Assembly: GCA_043228905.1 (NCBI GenBank)
Contig: JBHGNT010000009.1
Coordinates: 12,028,001 to 12,092,000 of the forward strand
Origin: Azolla caroliniana
Taxonomy: Eukaryota; Polypodiophyta
Direction: 5' to 3'
DNA length: 64,000 nt
A model generated the notes under the pieces. It was not told where the DNA came from. It saw nothing but the letters and a program-made list of their open reading frames with translations, and made no database searches. Made by a program: the position numbers and the translations under genes. Of this stretch, positions 10,919-22,696 are shown one piece after another (the stretch's first letter is position 1; every line of letters begins with the position of its first letter).

Positions 10919-13063
10919 CCTATGGAGAAAGTATTCCAGGAAGGGAATACGTTGTGTTTGCGACTAAGGTCTAGCCCATGATAAACAACTACTCATGGAA
11001 TTTACGATTGATGATTATATACTCTATCACAATCTACGATTGACACCCACAATACTTCAACTATGAGTTTACAATCAATCATGCATAGCCCTAATCAATA
11101 TGTACACCAAAGTATCATGAAAAGATCAAACGCGTTGACTACAAGTACTTCTATATCAAAGAGCTTGTTAAATAAAGAGGAGGGAAAAAACAAATGAACT
11201 TATGCTTCACCCCAAGTTCAGAACAATGGGCTAATTTCTAACCAAAGTTGTACCTAAATCTAAGTATGAGCTTTGTTGTAAGGAAATTCGTCTTGCTTAA
11301 AAAATGTAATTCATCTTCTAAAAAATGCACGAGAATGCGAACACTTCTTTAAAAATGTAATTAATCTTCTAGTAAGTGTGAACATTGATTAATTATTTAA
11401 ATTAATTAAAGATGCAAATCTTGGAGTTGCATGATCTGAAATTTCACAAACATGAGAGAGACACCTCTTCATGAAAGGACACATTTGTGATTAGAATAAA
11501 TATGGCTTAATGCCAAGTTTTGTATAGAATTATTGATATTCTCAATCTTGTTTTGTTCCATAAATTAGAACTAGCAACTTGATATTGAACTTTCATCAAA
11601 AGAATTATCATACTTTCACAATAGATTCTTATACATCTTCCTATTAACCACATTATCACCTTCTGTATGGTTTCTTCTTGAAACAAAGACAATTAAAATT
11701 TGCAAAATATGTGTTATATGATAATGGGATACAAAACTTTGTTCTAGATGGTTTTAATTTTTTGGCTCCTCTTGGAAACAAACTCACCATCCTTGAAATG
11801 TTACCTTGAAATCCATAGATTGCAAAAGGTTATTGGTGGAATGTTGAAATTGACTTACCTTGAATCATTTTAATTGTCTAGCCTTTGTAGGATTGTGATG
11901 CTTACCTTAGAAAATTGTGTTTGTTAGTGTAATCCTTGTTCAACTTATCACATTATGCAAGCATAAGAAAACGCATGCAAAGCCCGTCAAAACAATAGTT
12001 GAGATTGAGCACAATATTATGCAAATAGAAGTTTAATTTTCACCTCATGTTGTATGAGAAGAATGAGATGCTAGCCTCACCACTCATTTTTTCACCTTCT
12101 TTAGGAAGCTTTGACAAGCTAACTAGATAGATGAGATTATTTGTAATATTACCTTCACCTCTCCTCAATGTCCTATCGTATGTAGTAACTTGTTTGAACA
12201 TAAAGCTTTAGATTATGATTTTCACTATGGTTGCTTGAGATATTTAAAGATATAAACACATTTTTTTGGATAGTTTAGCTTCACAAACAGAACATAGAAC
12301 ATGGTACAAAGTAGTGGAAACCATATCCATAAATGAAGATATGGAGAAAAAATCTTTTAGGATCTCAATCGATCATTATGTGTTTGACAAATCCCCCAAT
12401 CACATTCATGAATTTACAACAATTGCCAAGAAGTGAGCATGAGAGAGTCTTTAGATAAGTGTTCATCGACAATCATACAAGAGGTGACTAACATAAATAT
12501 GACCACTTAATGACTCCAATGTAATCATTGATAGGGTGGAAATGGAAAATCTTATTTCTATTGCCAATCTGATAAGTTCTATAAATAGGGTAGTTAATCT
12601 TACTCTTGTGGCAAAAACAAAAAAAAAAAGCAAAGTTCATGCAAATACATCTCATTAAGTGGAAGCCATGCTAAGGTTTCTAGATGTTGAATAAGAGAAG
12701 CACTAGAGCTCTTTAAAGATGATTAGACCTAGGTGACCAAACCCAAATGAGCACATGGTCCTTTGTCCAAGTATTTTATGTTGTTAAAATGGCATAGCAT
12801 TGCAATTAGCTTGAGATCTCCAAGTGTTCATTGGAAGAAGAGGTTAATCCTAAAATAGCAAAACTATTTGAGTAAAGTTTGGGTTTATTGTTTAGGGTTG
12901 AGGTCTAGGGATTGCAATATGTATTGTGTCCTATTTGCCCTTTGCTTTTTTTGTATCCAAATAACTCAGGACTACATGTGAACTTGATTTCAAAGTAATT
13001 TTATCTTCAGCGTTTTAATTTGAACCATTTCAATTGACATCTTTCTAAAAAAATTTGTCTCGT
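10919..13063. other. Intergenic AT-rich region downstream of the G6PD gene
   Basis: About 2.1 kb with only short chance frames. No repeat family, RNA gene or conserved protein fragment was recognised. Its right end holds the 3' untranslated region and polyadenylation signals of the G6PD gene, which I cannot place exactly. Confidence 0.5.
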
Positions 13064-14710
13064 TCAAGAAGTCCTCAAGGAAGGAGGAATCCAAACGTAG
13101 CCATGAGTTCGAACATAACCTACACGCTCTGCAAGTTGATCAGATTCAGGTGGTCCTCTACTACCTGATGGATATATGTGTGGCTTAAACTCTCCATTAT
13201 CTATACGATGAAGAAGAGGCGTAAATATCTCCCATGCTACCTGTTGATGGTTCACAACTTCACAATCATATTATATGTGTACGAATATCCGAGAAGAGTA
13301 AAAATGCGGACTTTTCAAAACTTAGGGGTATTTAGGTAAATGCCAATTAAGACAAGGTTTTTGGTGGATTATTTCCCTTCTTTAACTGATGATGTCTTTG
13401 CACCTTATGTATTCATTATAGTTTCCTTTATTTTGAAATTATGTAATTCAGAGCTTACCCGCAACTCGTCTCTTCGAACAAAATGTTGTTGGTCTCCACG
13501 GATACTGGACCAAAATTTGAGTAAATGGCCGTTAGTAACAACAAATTGAGTTAAAATTTCTATCACGTTACAATACATATAAAGTAACTTTAATAATGCT
13601 CCTCATTGACTACTATCCCTAATTATGTTAGGTGGGACATAATAGTGATCGATCTTATTCAGTTTTTTTGAAGCATACGTATCAAGAAGAAGTCGTTCAT
13701 ATGCCTCTGGGATGATAATATCGTTGTAACGTTCGCGATAAGACAAATCCAGCTCACTTTGTGTCGCCGACATCTCCAAGCCAGGTTGCTTCACCTAGTT
13801 AGTTATTTAGTTAGTTATCATCACAGGAAAACACTCAATATGCCTGAATTTTGTTTTTAAAAGTACATTTTCAAGATAAAGAGGGAAATTAGGTTTGGGA
13901 GAAGCATACTGTTAGTTTCATGTACATAGCTTCAGATGGTTGTAATCTCATCACAAACTCATTCCTTCCTTTGTTCTGGTCTAACATGTTTCAAAAGACA
14001 TGGAATCAATGATATAAATATGATTTGAGGTAAAAAATACGGTGACAGTTAAAGCTGCCTGAGTCAAAAAAACAAGTGATTTTCAGGATACAGTAAATAC
14101 ATAGATGCCCAAGTAGTAAGGAAGTAAGTATTTACACACACATTTATAAATGTCCCCGGGCACATCCTTGAACTGAACACGGATTTCTCCTTTCGTGCTA
14201 TCCAAAGCTTTCCCCGCTTTCAAGATAAACGGGACACCTTCGTTTCATTTCAAATAACCACGTTATTTTGTTTTGTTGGCAGAGAGACTCTTCTTGTGTA
14301 TTATTATGTACACAACAACATTTTACATAGGCAGGAAGGGCTTATCTCCCATACCAGAGTTCAAGAGTCCAGACAAAGGAAAGGAAAATTGCAAAGAATG
14401 AACAGAAACACACCGTCCCATCGCTCGTTATGAATACGCAATACGATAGTAGAAAAGGTTGGGGTACTTGAACCCTTGGGTACTGTTTGGTCATCCAAAT
14501 AGCCATCATACTGTCCCAGGACGATTTCATCGTCTTTGATTGGTTGTATAGATTTTAATACCTAGACATTTAAGAAGATGAGTCTTTTGATCCACCCTAG
14601 TCTGTACACGGACAATCTCAAGTACACATGGATGACTGAAGCTTTTCTTCTTTTCTGATTGCGTTATAGATCATGCATATAAACAAAAAAAAACTTCATA
14701 ATGAACATAT

Positions 14711-14752
<42 letters not shown>

Positions 14753-17158
14753 TCTATGCATGTATACATGTGTATGTAATTTTAAATATTTTAAGACATT
14801 TTGTCTTTTATTATCACATACATTGTATGTCTATCTATAGTATACCTTTACTTTCTCATCTCGGATATGCTCTGGATTGAGAGATACTGGTTTCTCCATA
14901 GCTACCAAACAAAGAATCTGCAATAAAATACTGTTTACTAGGAAAACATGAAACAAGATTGATTTTTGCAAGTAACTAAAAGGATGGCTTCTTATTTATA
15001 TGGATACCTGTAACAAATGGTTTTGCATAATGTCACGAACAATACTGCTCAAAAAAGGGATAAGACCTAGTAAGGAAGGAACATTCGGTCGTGAATAAAC
15101 AAACAGATAATCAAGAGTGCTAGTGCATTTACCCATATTCATCAAAATACCCTCCACGTCCTTCTGTACCAAAACTTTCTTTGAACACTATCTGCAAGAA
15201 ATCTTCTTACTATCTAACTCTTTAACATGTAGCATTGTATAAAACATTGTTGCTCCAACCAATATTGGTATCTGTAACTTGGGTTTCTAGACTGATGAAT
15301 TTACTTATGATTTTATAAGATAGAGAAAGCTCAAGACCTGAATACTGTCAATGTTATCACGGTTCCAGATTGGTAGAAAGAAGCGATTGGAGAATCGCAT
15401 AACAAGCTGCCACAAATGACACAAGTTCGCACTCACAGTAAATAGAAGTTATTTTTTTAAGAGAAAATTTTTCCATCTTCTTGAAAAAGCCAAGATTGAC
15501 AGTTACCAGATTCTGAACCACTTCCTTTCCCAAATAATGATCGATACGATAGATTTGATCCTCGGTAAACAGCTCACGAAGATGGTCACTCAATTCATCA
15601 GATGAACACAAATCTTTTCCGAATGGCTTCTCAATCACCACTCGATTCCACCCACCTAAAAGGCAACCCAATTAGTATTTTTTACTTTCTTCAAAACATA
15701 TTTTTGCTTTTTGGATGAATTGATCACGATGATGAAATCCACATACGTTTGTTCATGCAACATTCCTTGATCATCTTGCTTACTACCGGATAAATACTCG
15801 GAGGTAAAGCTAGGTAGAAAAGCCTGCATACTTTCCTGGTCTTCCTAGCTCCACTCTCCTCATAGTTTGAAATTGCCTCTTCAAGTTTAATGTACCCATC
15901 TTCAGTATCATAAGGTCCAGAAACATAAGTGACCTATAAAAGAACCATTATTCTATGGTCGCAAAGGATTTTCTCCGTCTTGGCAACTTATAACAAGATT
16001 CTATGTTGCTTTCCAGATCATTTGCATATTATGAATCATTTTGCAGGTTAAATAAACACACAAACCAAGTTCAAAAATGTTGTGAGTAAATTGGATGGAT
16101 CGTTGTTCGGATCTTCTTTTCTCACTTTTAGGTACCTAATTCAATGCATTAAAAAAAGACATTAACATATTATTTTTGTACTACCTACATGCTTGAATAC
16201 CACACACCCTAAAATATGATATGATTGATCTACATACACTTCTCCACTTAATGTGGCTAGTACTTACTTAAGCTCAACATCCTAGACCTTGAACCCAAAT
16301 TTTATATACTGATCTAAATTTTGTGGCATTTACATGATTGTATCTCAATCCTAAATCTTTAAAACCTAATTAATATGATTTATCAAAAACCCGAGGGCGT
16401 TTATGCAAAAAACTGATTGATGTTATTGGTCTAAATGCTGCTACACAATTCGTACCGTCCCTATGATTGATCTAAATCATAACTAATTGATATGATTGAA
16501 GTAAAGCTTAGCCAATTATTACGATTGATCTAAAGCTTACCCAAATGATATGATTGATTGGAGTCTTGAAAAATGAGTAGGATTGATATATCTTATCCAA
16601 TGAGTAATGTCCGATCTAAATGTTACCCAATTACCATGATTGGCCTAAAACTTACCTCATGAGTATGATTGACCTCAATATTACCCGATTGGCTTGATAT
16701 ATGTAAACCTTGCCCAAGGAGTATGATTCCCCTAAATCTTACCCAATTGATTTGACATAACTAAGCCTTAGCCGATTAATATGAGCAATCTAAACCCCAA
16801 ATCATTGAATAGCATCAATTACTCAAAAAAGGTTAAACCCTACCTTGAGAGCCGATCTCGAATTTCCTTATCACTAAGGATAGACCTTGCATATCCGAAG
16901 ATCCGAACCTGTTCTGGAGATAGAAAACCCTGCGGAGCTAAACAAGTGATGTTTTGAGGAAGAAGAAGAAAGTATAACTTGGGTTCTGTTTGAAGAAAGA
17001 TCACAAGCAATAAGACATAGGTTTGATTTTACCTGGCAATAGAGATTGAACAATGCAGGGAATGTCTTCTTTTTTGCAAGATCACCAGAAGCACCAAAAA
17101 CCACAACGGAGAGCAAGTCTTCTTCTGAGAATTTGTCCATGAGTTGGGGTGGGTTCAC
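13064..17158 (-). CDS. G6PD: Glucose-6-phosphate dehydrogenase, cytosolic type (15 exons)
   Basis: This enzyme oxidises glucose-6-phosphate to 6-phosphogluconolactone with NADP+, the first step of the oxidative pentose phosphate pathway. Exons (minus strand): 17158-17033, 16929-16844, 16135-16066, 15933-15747, 15655-15507, 15406-15338, 15191-15133, 15044-15008, 14917-14846, 14561-14414, 14237-14142, 13980-13910, 13794-13679, 13504-13459, 13240-13064. All introns are GT-AG, phases agree, and the sum is 1509 bases (502 residues), near the usual length of about 510. The NADP-binding GASGDLA is at residues 22-28 and the substrate/catalytic RIDHYLGK at 193-200. Translation starts a few residues before the catalytic domain with no transit peptide, so a cytosolic isoform is inferred. 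The exon 11 donor has an alternative GT ten bases downstream but the chosen one keeps family spacing. No stop or frameshift was found. Confidence 0.95.
14715..14748. repeat. (AT)n microsatellite in G6PD intron 9
   Basis: An uninterrupted AT dinucleotide run between exons 9 and 10, flanked by ACATAC repeats. It is likely length-variable. Confidence 0.9.
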
Positions 17159-17540
17159 ACTGGGGTATCCATGGCCAAGCCAAGCAAAGGTTGATAAGCG
17201 TTAAATATTTCTTTTTTTATAGCAAAAACACTGTCCAAAGCTGTTTTTGTTTTTGTTTTTGTTTTTGTTTTTGTTTTTGTTTTAGAGAAAATAGTTTGCA
17301 CCCAAACCTCAAAGAAATACATATACATAATATCTCTAGCTAGATACACGCAGATTCCCCCAAGATCTTGAATGAGAATAGATAATTGGGGAGATAATTG
17401 GTGGTCCGAGAGAGAATTTACCAGGCAGGAGAGACGAGAATGTGAAGATGTATTTCTCAGAGAGAGAGAGAGAGAGTGTGTGTGTGTGTGTGTGTGTGTG
17501 CACTTCAGCTGAAAACACAGATGAGTTCAGAAGAAGCAAG
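17159..17540 (-). promoter_or_regulatory. 5' flank and probable leader of G6PD with two microsatellites
   Basis: Upstream of the start codon lie a (GTTTTT)n run at 17242-17284 and a joined (GA)n(GT)n run at 17459-17500. CT-rich tracts in gene sense are common in plant leaders. I could not place the transcription start or a convincing TATA box, and an intron in the leader cannot be excluded. Confidence 0.5.
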
Positions 17541-17783
17541 GGAAGGGAAACAAAAAAAAGAAAAGGAGAAAGAGAGAGGGTTGGTTGCAGCCTTTTTTTT
17601 ATTTATTTTAATGTTAGTAGTTGTTCATCAATTAATTCCACACTTCAATTGAAATTGGAAGCCAAACATTTAACAAACCATCAATCCTCCTCCTCCAGAG
17701 TTCACACTTTTAATGTTGGGTGAGTTAATGAGTGAGTGAGTGAGTAACATGTCAACAACACCTAGATGATGGATGGATGTTTC

Positions 17784-17813
17784 ATGTATGTATGTATGTA
17801 TGTATGTATGTAC
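17784..17813. repeat. (ATGT)n microsatellite
   Basis: About seven tandem ATGT units upstream of the G6PD gene, in sequence without other features. Confidence 0.9.
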
Positions 17814-17989
17814 ATACTAAATTCAAATTCAAGAAATTTAAGATTCAAAAAAGCAACTCATCGTGTGTCATGTGTGCCTCTTACAAACACTTGGAAGCAA
17901 CAACTCATATCAGCACTTGAGAAATATACATATGTTTTTGTCTGTTTGGGTTATTGTTCTCGTTGTAGTTCGTAAAATTTGTGTTCGTC

Positions 17990-18036
17990 TAGCATAACAT
18001 TCGTTTTCCTACATTGGAAAACGAATGTGAATGCTA
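17990..18036. other. Hairpin-forming inverted repeat
   Basis: A perfect 13-bp stem, ACATTCGTTTTCC (17997-18009) against GGAAAACGAATGT (18016-18028), encloses a 6-base loop. It extends outward through TAGCAT/ATGCTA after a small bulge. It may be a collapsed inverted-repeat element or a fold in an unannotated transcript. Confidence 0.6.
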
Positions 18037-20470
18037 TTCAAACATTCTTGTGTTTTTTTTTGTTTTTTCCCCATTTTTAATGTTTTTTTTAGTTTTTTCC
18101 ATTTTTTAGGCTTATTTACCTCATAATAAATAGTTTATCCAAAATATTGATATTTTTTTTTTTTTCTTATGCGAATGCGAATGCGAATGCACGTATGGTA
18201 CGTATGGGTCATACTATGGTTCTCGCAGACAAATAGTTGTATTTCAATTGTGGATATCTTCCCGTTGTGTGAGTTAGGTCTTCGAGTCTTTTATTAGTAT
18301 TAAACTTGAGGTTTGAATGCTTTGTTACATTGCAAAATGTTATTACGGGAGTAAGATAAGTGGATAACGATTCCAACAACTCATCGATTTCGTACCCTCT
18401 CTCTCTATAAGTACGAGCAAGTTGGTAGGATAAAACTTAAAGACTTTAAGCATGTTGGAAGAATTATTGTTCGTAAAATATAATAACTTCTTTCTATCTA
18501 ATCGATGTCAAATATAAAGTCTCATGTTAAGTACCAAGCATCTAAAATAAATGTGTGCATATTATCTCCTCATGTAGCTTTCAGGATGAATTCAATATTA
18601 TGTTGTTATGTGTTTGGTAGGCCTGAATGAAACACATGATATTCTCACACACAATGCATGTCTCATATGTCATGTTTTGTATATTCTCCTAGGAACAGAA
18701 CCCACCAATCTCTCATAAATTCATCCTAATGAATAGCCATATTGTTATGGTGCCTTCATATCCCATTATGTTCGCACCAACCTATTAGCCCCACACGATT
18801 TTGTTTTCCAATCAAACAAAGTGTGATGTATGTTTCCACTTTTTGGCCAATATATATTCATCCTTTGATGCATAATATTAATAGCATGATTTCATTGGGA
18901 GCCAAATTACTGGATTTCCTTTTGCATTGCATCATACAATTGTTTTGCTGGAGAATGTTTTCGAAAGTGTTTGATCAAATGTTTATACAAAATTTTGATC
19001 CTTCAATCAGCGTGTTTTATATTTGCTACAATTTGCTTATGTTGTCCATTAACTCAATAGTCAAACTACATTAGGTGATGTAAAGTGACTATGATAAATG
19101 GAAACAAAAGATGACATGGTAAACCACAATGTGAAAAGCATTGCGTCTATATGTAGTGGCTTATGTCTTGATAGTTTTAACTTCTTAAATGAGAAGATAT
19201 ACATGTGAATCATGTATTGGTAAAGCTTGTGTGTTTTGACCCTAACATTGTGGGCTCTAGTACCGATCAATGTCCATGGTGAGGTTCAAATTAAAATTAC
19301 ATTTAAAAGTATCCATTGTATCTGTTTGAGATAAAGTCATTGTAATGCTTTGCACCTAAAGTTATGTCTTTACAATTCACTTTCTATGACCTAAGAGTTG
19401 AAAATCATACCATTCCCTAGAAGGCAATGCTACTAAATATTAAATATATTTCCTTCTTTGGTGTTCATAAGGTTAATGGAAAGCATTTTTTACGTTGTCT
19501 ATAAACAACTTTTAGAAGCCATGCAAGTTCTTACTTGAACTAGAGTTGTTGATATAATCAATAAAGAAACAATTTCCATGTCTATGTGTTTTTTGGTTTT
19601 CCAAAGAATAAGAAGCTAAAGCTTCCAAGGTATGGAAGCTTGAATAATCTTCAACAAGAACAATTGGTTCCTCAACACAAGGACGTGATGAGCGCAATTA
19701 TGTAATTCAATAATAATTCATTCGTCATTACTATTCTTAGTAGGGCGTGGTTTGTAGTCAATCTTGATGTAATCAATTACATTCAATGCCGAGGAAGATT
19801 CTATCATTTAACTACCACATATCCCCATTGAATGCTCTAATTGCTTAACCATTAATGGATATTATTCTTTAAAATGTACACAAAGAACATCAACATAAAT
19901 CAATCAACAATCATATAAAACGCCTTATATATTTCATAATCAATTTTTGCTAATGTGTGTCCATTACATGTATGTTTTATCTATTCCCCTAACATAAACA
20001 TTCCATTGTATAACTATCTTGAGAATAGAGAGGATAACTCTTCTTTACGGAAGGATTAACACAATAATGATGATTCTTGAATGTTATTCTCTTGAGGGTC
20101 ATTCCTATATCTGTTGATTAAAGTGTATTGTTGTCTATAATATGTATTAAGAACTTGGGGAAACCACATTGCTAACCATGATAAACTCACTATTGTGGTG
20201 CCCAATGAGGACAATGTTAGCAATTTTTTCTCTAAAGAGAAGAACCTTTCAAATGACAAGTGATTGTCACTCATAACATAAAAAAATACAAATGATATGG
20301 AATTGAGGTTCAACCCTTGATTTAAAGTTGGAATAGGGGGCTCAACCCAAGATTCCAAATTTGCAATGGGGGGTTTGAAAGCTCGTTTGAAAGAGGGGTC
20401 TTTGACTTGGTGGTTGCCAAAAGTCAAATGTTGGCATAAAAGGCTGATTCCTTCCACTTTGTATCCTTAG
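18037..20470. other. Intergenic region, nothing recognised
   Basis: About 2.4 kb of AT-rich DNA with a poly-T run near 18150-18166 and a (GCGAAT)3 run near 18170-18188. Short frames at 18742-19074 and 20056-20457 resemble no known family and lack coding character. The right end probably grades into the LTR of Copia-2, whose 5' boundary I could not define. Confidence 0.45.
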
Positions 20471-22285
20471 TGTGAACACGTCTTTAAGTTAGGGCTTTTG
20501 TATATGTAAGCCCAACTGTTACATTGTAAAGTGTGTGTGAGAGAGAGTTTTTTCAGAAGAGAATAACAGAGCCCCCATTAGAGCTAAATCGTGTCAATCT
20601 TACCTTCTACCTTCTTGCATATCTATACTTTGTCTGTGTTGTTTTCTTGACACTACCTTGTAGGTCCTAACATATTCTTCCTTTGCCCCATACATCCTCA
20701 CATATCTCCGACAAGTGGTATCAAAGTGACCTTGTTGTCCGACGGCAACAAACAACAGAAAGTTGAGAAGAGAAGCTAGGCGACTGAGAGAAAAGACCAA
20801 GCCAACAACATCTACTTTCCAGAAAATGGCGACGTAGTTCAGCACAAATGTGGAAATCCGGAAGTTTGACAAGAAGAACTTCACCCTATGGGAAGAAATG
20901 ATGCAAGATGTGCTCATAATCTGAAGACAGGTCGAAGCGATTCACAAAGTGACAAACCAATATCGATGTTTGTTGAAGAGTGGAGATAGATGGAAGAAAT
21001 CGCACGATCGATCATCCGGATGCACCTGCCGAGAACGTCTATTTCAGCATGACCAAGGAGACAACAACATTCTGTTTGTGGAGAAACTTCAGGCCATATA
21101 CGAGAAAAAGTCCTCCTCATCGAAGCTCATATTGATTTGACTGTTGTTCAATATGAAGATGACAGAGACATATTCAACGACCTCCCACATCAACACCTTC
21201 ATCGGGGTGTTGTTTGAGCTCTCCTCCCAAGGGATTAACTTTGAAGAAGAAGTTAAAGCCCTTGCCCTCCTTTTGAGCTTGTTGGCAAGTTGGGAGGTAT
21301 TCTACATGACATTCACCAACAACTGTCCAAAGCTGAATCTGGACGAAACGATCGAACAAGTCCTCATTAAGGACATTTGGCGAAAATTGATGGGACTCAC
21401 CATCGATGATTTGGCAGAAGCCCACTACTCGACCGAGTCGATCGGACGAACCAGGTGATCGAGAGAACAAGTCAAAACAGCAGTCAACCAAGGAGGAGGG
21501 AAGACCGACTTCTATCAAAGTCGAAGAATAGTTGATCAAGTGATTTCTGCACTCATTGTAGAAAGACTGGTCACAAAATTTCCGGTTGTTGGTCCATACA
21601 AATAAAGGAGAATGGTGTGCAATTCGATCTAACACAAGGACAATCTGATTCAAATTGTTCTCCTACTAGTGACCAAGTCAATGTTGCCGAATCCCGGTAT
21701 GGAGAAATCCTGTCCCTAGACTAGTGAAGTCCTATACAATTCCAGCGCCACATTTCATGTGACCCTCACCATGGAATGATATTTGGACTATTCGGCCAGA
21801 GCCATTGGCACAGTCCAACTAGGCAACGGGCAAGAGTGAGTAATCGGAGGTATCAATGAGGTTCCCATCCAATTGCCAAATGACAATACTATCACCCTAC
21901 ACCAAGTCTGGCATGTACCCAAGCTGAAGAGGAGTCTGGTCTCCATCTGCATGCTAGTCGAAGTCGGGTACCAAACAACTCTTAGTGAGTTGTCATGGAT
22001 GATCAACCGAGGAAATATGAAAATCGGGAGCGGATGCAAGTACAACAACATGTATCCACTGATGGCGATCAATCCGGAGGGCATAGTGAATGTAGCCGAA
22101 TCGCTAGATTCCAACTTATGGCATGGCTAACTCGGCCATATGTATCAAGCTAGACTGGACTGATTAATGGTGACTGGTTTCATCTCGAAACTCCAATCAA
22201 AGATGGACTTCTACGAGCATTGTCATTATAGGAAACAGACCCAGACCAAAGTCCACACTCTCTCAATTACAAGATGGTACGACAA
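20471..22285 (+). mobile_element. Copia-2: 5' fragment of a degraded copia element
   Basis: The end of an LTR (up to about 20713, CGACA) is followed after two bases by TGGTATCAAAGT at 20716-20727, a slightly decayed initiator-Met primer site. Gag, protease and the pre-integrase region follow on the plus strand. The element stops near 22285, where Copia-3 sequence begins. No RT or 3' LTR is present. Confidence 0.8.
20824..22285 (+). pseudogene. Copia-2 gag, protease and pre-integrase remnants
   Basis: Gag begins at an ATG near 20825 but reaches a TAG at the fourth codon. The KFDKKNFTLWEE motif typical of copia gag follows. A better preserved gag stretch is at 21144-21458 (INFEEEVKALALLLSL...). 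The zinc-knuckle region near 21490-21600 is too decayed to show all its ligands. The protease strand motif and WHVPKLKRSLVSI lie at about 21870-21960, and the pre-integrase LWHG.LGHM motif near 22115-22145 contains a stop. Several stops and shifts make it non-coding. It is related in type to the other copia elements here but is a different family. Confidence 0.8.
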
Positions 22286-22433
22286 CCTATTGAGAGACAA
22301 GCTCAACATCGGCCGGATCGGCTGAAGAAGCCGAGGACCGGATCGGTTGGGACCGATCGGTTAGGCCAAATGCGTAAACCGGTACGCAGACCGGTGCGTA
22401 GGTAGGGCCGGATCGGTGCGTAAACTCGGAGGC

Positions 22434-22670
22434 TGTTAGGAAAGATATTCCGTGAGGAATATATTTGGGAGTTAGTGTAGGAGCTCTTAGTGAGCATTGA
22501 AGTACTGTCAGTACTTTGGTCAGTCCTTCTAGGACTTGTATAAAAGTGTTCATTGAACACACATATGTATAGAGAATGGTGAATAGAGTTTTTTGAATAT
22601 AGTTCTTGTGTTTTTTCTCTATCACTCTCTCTGTCTCTCCCGCGTATACTGCGTAAGCTCAAGCTCTCCA
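22434..22670 (+). repeat. Copia-3 LTR or LTR fragment
   Basis: This starts TGTTAGGAAAGATATTCC after a purine stretch that could be a polypurine tract. It has TATAAAAG at 22539-22546, a CT-rich leader and an unclear right end near 22670. With only one copy present the boundary cannot be checked. Confidence 0.6.
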
Positions 22671-22696
22671 TTAAACCTGAGTTTTCTTCCTTCTGT

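Noticed and set aside
15357-15671. Reading straight through G6PD intron 5 as coding
   Set aside because: The donor at 15506-15505 and acceptor at 15408-15407 give the conserved continuation into [10 protein letters not shown]; the read-through adds unrelated residues.
17149-17349. Frames with alternating Phe/Cys or Lys/Thr
   Set aside because: They are translations of the (GTTTTT)n microsatellite.
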